Assembly (NCBI RefSeq): GCF_910592395.1
Contig: NC_088318.1
Coordinates: 186,001 to 250,000 of the forward strand
DNA from: Lineus longissimus
Lineage: Eukaryota > Nemertea > Pilidiophora > Heteronemertea > Lineidae
Direction of reading: 5' to 3'
Length of the DNA stretch: 64,000 nt
Shown: positions 60,528 to 64,000 of the stretch, piece after piece
How the letters are laid out: every line of letters starts with the position of its first letter
How positions within the stretch are numbered: the first letter of the stretch is position 1
Notes under the pieces: model-generated
What the model was told of the DNA's origin: nothing
The model's database searches: none
What the model saw: the letters and a program-made list of their open reading frames with translations, nothing else
Translations under genes and position numbers: made by a program

Positions 60528-60710
60528 AAAATCGGTAACAATTCCTATCTGGCAAATCAAACCACACCAATGTTCAATGTCATACATGTGACCTTGACAT
60601 GTCATGACTGTGACCTTGACATGTCATGACTGTGACTCAGCAATACTGACATGCTCTTTGTAGACAATATTTCCACAGGTTACGAGATGGTGGGAATTCA
60701 CCAGGTTTCA

Positions 60711-63700
60711 TCACTGATACTTGGCTTGGTACGCCTTCAACATGCTCACAGCTTCCTCCACTTTAACCCTGAGCGATCCCCGGTCCTCTAACATCTGCAG
60801 CAACATGGCATTATCCAACTCGAGCAACATGCCCGTGATCTTTGTGGCTAGTTCTGGCTGCATACCAGAAATAAGTGGGAATAGATGTTCCCCCAGAACC
60901 TGTTTCAGTTCCTGTGGAGGTATCGCGGCAAGCATAGCTCTACCAGGCAGTCTCTGACCTTGACCTTGGCTTCCCATTGACGACTCTAACTTCTGGAAGG
61001 ATAACGTTTCTAATTTGTTGCTATGACCTCCAGTCGACAGATTCTCGTTCCCAGAGAAAGCAGCGTCTCCATTCACAGCCCCAACCTGGTACCCATGACC
61101 CAGGGCAATCTGAGCTGGGCAGATCATACACAAGTGAATAACCTTGCGGTCGAGTTTCTCCTTGATGTTATTGATGCTGACCAACTTGGGCTTCTTCTTC
61201 TCACCGATATTGAAAACGCGGTACAGATAGTATCGCTCCTGTTTCTCTGAAGCGAAGTCAAGTTCTCGTAAAGACATCCCCATCGTGACCTTGTGCTCTG
61301 TTTTTGTAGCCTTGACCTCAATAAAAACTTCATTCAAATTTCCACAATCATCTTTCAACTTCAACAGAATGTCAAACGGATCACCAGTTTCATGATGCCG
61401 GTTTATCCACACAACTTCTACGATGATCAAACCGTTGAAAGTTTCTCGTTTTTTCAAGAAATTGTAGACAAGCTGTTCACCGATTCGGCCGACTTCCTCT
61501 GCATCCTCACTCGCTTCGATCCTGATCTCATGAGGCAGGTTTGACATTGAAAGGTCGCCAAGGTCATCAAAGATGATTTCTTCCTCAATCCCTTCACCCA
61601 CTGAAAACAGAAATCATCCATTGGACAACTCAATAAGATGCACCTCAAATCAAACTTACTGCAATCCAATGACTTTCCTTTCGTCACTATTTCTCGTTAG
61701 ATCAGGCAAATGAACAGCCCTTAGAAATGCAATTAATGGTGCACTTTTGAAAAGACTGTTCATTAAATCACCAACCCACACTGGCAGATACCAATCTCGT
61801 TTCTCCCGGCATTCAACTAGACACAGAAACCACGACAGTTTACTCCCACAACATCTATTTCAAGTACTTACTCTTCACGAAGCCTCGCGACGGTGTCCCC
61901 TCATGACTACTTCTGACATCACGCGGAGGTGTCGCAAAGGCACCAGTGCTTGTCGTCCTTGCTCGCCTCGTCTCCATTTCTTGGCCAGCCTCCTCAGCCT
62001 CCGTCTGCTTGGGAGATTGGCTTCCAGCAGACGTCTCCTCAACGTTTGTTGATTCACTTTCTTTCAGGTTTTCTTCAGCTGTTTCGGACGATGTGGTATC
62101 CTGTGTCTGGTTGATCGCCTCAGTGATGTAGTCACCGAGGTTACGACCAGAATGCTCTGGTTTCCCATGACCTGTAAGACGAAATGATCGCCACATTGTA
62201 AGACAACAACGGACAAATCTTCACACATGATTCAGGCATGAATCATGGCTATTGTATATCGGGTTAGGAAGTTCTGTGAATGATGCCATCATAAACTTTT
62301 CAGGGGACCTTCCCACTACTTACTTGTCACAGCAACAAGGTTGTAACAAGTCTCTACAGAATGTCTCACTTACCCAGCACGCTGTCTGAAGACGGACGTC
62401 CATCTCCCTCTCCCCTCCTTGGACCTACCCCACCGCCCAGTCCATGTCCACCACCCAGGTCGTGTTCACCAACCTGGTCTCCAGGTGGATGATCATCGCG
62501 TGGTCGCCTCATATCACCACCTCCAACACCAGGCTGTGGAAGAAACCAACACTCATCAGACGGGGAGAAGAACCAATGTGGAGAGACAACCTGCCACATT
62601 TAGAGTGACACGTCGAGCCCAGAACACTCATAGAACGTCAAGAGTGCTTCCCTTAACTCTCTATGTTCAGGCACGTTACACTCCATTGAGGACATCAGTG
62701 CCTGGCTCAACAAGTCAGAAGTTGTAACTATATTTTCAGAGGTTGTATCAGCTAATGCATGCCAGGCACTGCTCCGAAGAGAATTGGAACACACTGAACA
62801 TACCCAGACTCTGTCATTTCAATTGTGAAGTCGAATGGCGGTGACGAAAATTCCAGGATTATAATCCAGATCTCTATACTCACAGTTCCTCCAGACTGGA
62901 CACTCTGGCTCCGGGTGAACACTGCCCCCTCTTGGCAGTCGCCGGAACCAGGTTCACGACCACCTGGCTCTCTTGGTCCATCAGCGGTTGGAGGCCGAGC
63001 AAAGGGCGGGATCTCATCAGAATGTTTCGGAGGAGGCCACATGCTCATTAAGCCGCCACCAGTCTGTGAATCACCTGAAATATTCCAATAATCAATAAAC
63101 AACTTGATACACATGCGTGTAGATACTCTTAACCAAACCTGGTTTCTCTCAGTTTCAGGGATTGCATGTAAAGGGGGATCCTTATATTCACAGGGCAGTC
63201 TTGTTCATTGACCTGTTGGGCAAGAAAAGGTATCGATACACGAACTTGATAATCAACTTCAAACAATGTCCTGCACAGGACCGAGTTGCCAAATGTTGCT
63301 GTAAGGAAAGCCAGCAAGACAGCCTCGCCATCAAGTGCTACCTGTTTTCCTGCCAGAGGGAGCTGGTGGTGGCCACTGAGACAGAAACGGTCCATCTATC
63401 TTCATCTTATTCTCCTTCCCCTCCTCGACCGCAGGCGTCACCTCAGGTTCCTGCGGCTTTACCTTGGGTACCGGAGGTAACCTCCTCTTGGGCTCCTCCA
63501 CCTCCCATCGTTCCTCCATGTCAGGCAGTGCCTCCCAGTCCTTCATCTGGCAGATCATCTCTGACGTGGGAACGCCACGCTCCTTGATCATCTGGTTAAT
63601 ATCAGTCAGGAACGTCCTGAAACAAGAGGCACATCTCTTTCATGCTGCACAACTTCTCAAAGCTCTTTACATTCATTTCCAAGCCTGACTTAGAAACATT

Positions 63701-64000
63701 TCTAAAGAAACCAAGAAGCACACATTCTACTCGACTCTTGGTCATTTCATTCTGCTAAAACACCTTGCCATGTCTACAGTCACCTATCATACGTAATATC
63801 AAACTGATGAAGCAATTCGTTCTGCCAGGTTTACCTGATGCCATTCCTAATCATCTGGTCCTCGTCACTGAACACGCGGGCAATCTCCTTCTGAATCTCC
63901 AGGACGGCAGGGATGTGATCTTTATGGATGTAGAACGTGCTCCACTCATCCATCGCACATGCCTCACTCTGGATGTGGACAGCCGTGTTGCTGTGTTTCA
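60711..64000 (-). CDS. NOV/DUF3883 domain protein with C-terminal PABC/MLLE domain (partial)
   Basis: Exons (high to low): 64000-63835, 63616-63342, 63074-62884, 62533-62374, 62171-61872, 61600-60711; phases close throughout. The 5' end is outside the window. The first exons are helical ([20 protein letters not shown]), then come long Pro/Gly- and Glu/Ser/Thr-rich linkers. The last exon holds a DUF3883 domain as in plant [58 protein letters not shown]. It keeps a PD-(D/E)xK-like core (E42, D77, E95, K97 counting from the exon start). After about 60 residues of linker the same frame continues into a PABC/MLLE domain (60938-60714): [46 protein letters not shown]. That domain normally binds PAM2 peptides at the end of poly(A)-binding proteins or in UBR5. 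NO VEIN proteins usually start with a GHKL ATPase domain, which would be off-window. Confidence 0.9.

Larger units (their letters stand above)
58410..60710. other. convergent 3' ends of hydrolase and NOV-MLLE genes
   Basis: 3' UTRs and spacer. Apart from the retrotransposon tail it holds a two-copy, near-palindromic tgacatgtcatgactgtgac at about 60593-60640. No other gene is seen. Confidence 0.5.

Overview
This is a stretch of an animal nuclear genome, most likely a marine invertebrate bilaterian. Every large gene is cut into many short exons by introns of about 0.2-3.5 kb. One intron is U12-type, gene bodies carry signs of CpG decay, and introns and spacers are full of minisatellites with 20-60 bp units. 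The proteins look like vertebrate orthologues with invertebrate-only relatives mixed in. I cannot name the phylum from the sequence alone.

Layout, left to right. (1) 699-3403 (+): the 3' part of an HNF4-type nuclear receptor (ligand-binding and F domains; the DNA-binding domain lies left of the window). (2) 9085-12246 (+): a complete six-exon tetraspanin of 259 aa. Its first coding exon (9085-9180) is too short to stand out as an ORF but joins in phase. (3) 35346-13610 (-): a complete KIF15/kinesin-12 gene. I resolved 32 coding exons that join in phase into 1,394 codons, close to the length of vertebrate KIF15. It includes an AT-AC U12-type intron and a possible alternative C-terminus. (4) 45130-36510 (-): a 14-exon SLC23 nucleobase/ascorbate transporter, with a small unrecognised gene nested on the opposite strand in one intron. 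(5) 46524-47570 (+): an intronless rhodopsin-class GPCR. (6) 49851-52010 (+): a five-exon DUF4476-type protein. (7) 55290-58409 (+): a seven-exon alpha/beta hydrolase (DUF1057-like), followed by a decayed non-LTR retrotransposon fragment. (8) 64000-60711 (-): the 3' part of a gene encoding a NOV/DUF3883 nuclease-like domain followed, in the same exon, by a PABC/MLLE domain of poly(A)-binding-protein type.

The genes do not form a pathway; this is an ordinary animal neighbourhood of unrelated genes. Tetraspanin and KIF15 converge tail to tail. The points most worth a second look are the DUF3883-MLLE fusion, the U12 intron in KIF15, and four introns whose minisatellites start at the 5' splice site and multiply it (3 to 30 copies). 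All exon boundaries come from reading GT-AG (or AT-AC) signals, phase and remembered family alignments. No search or transcript data was available.
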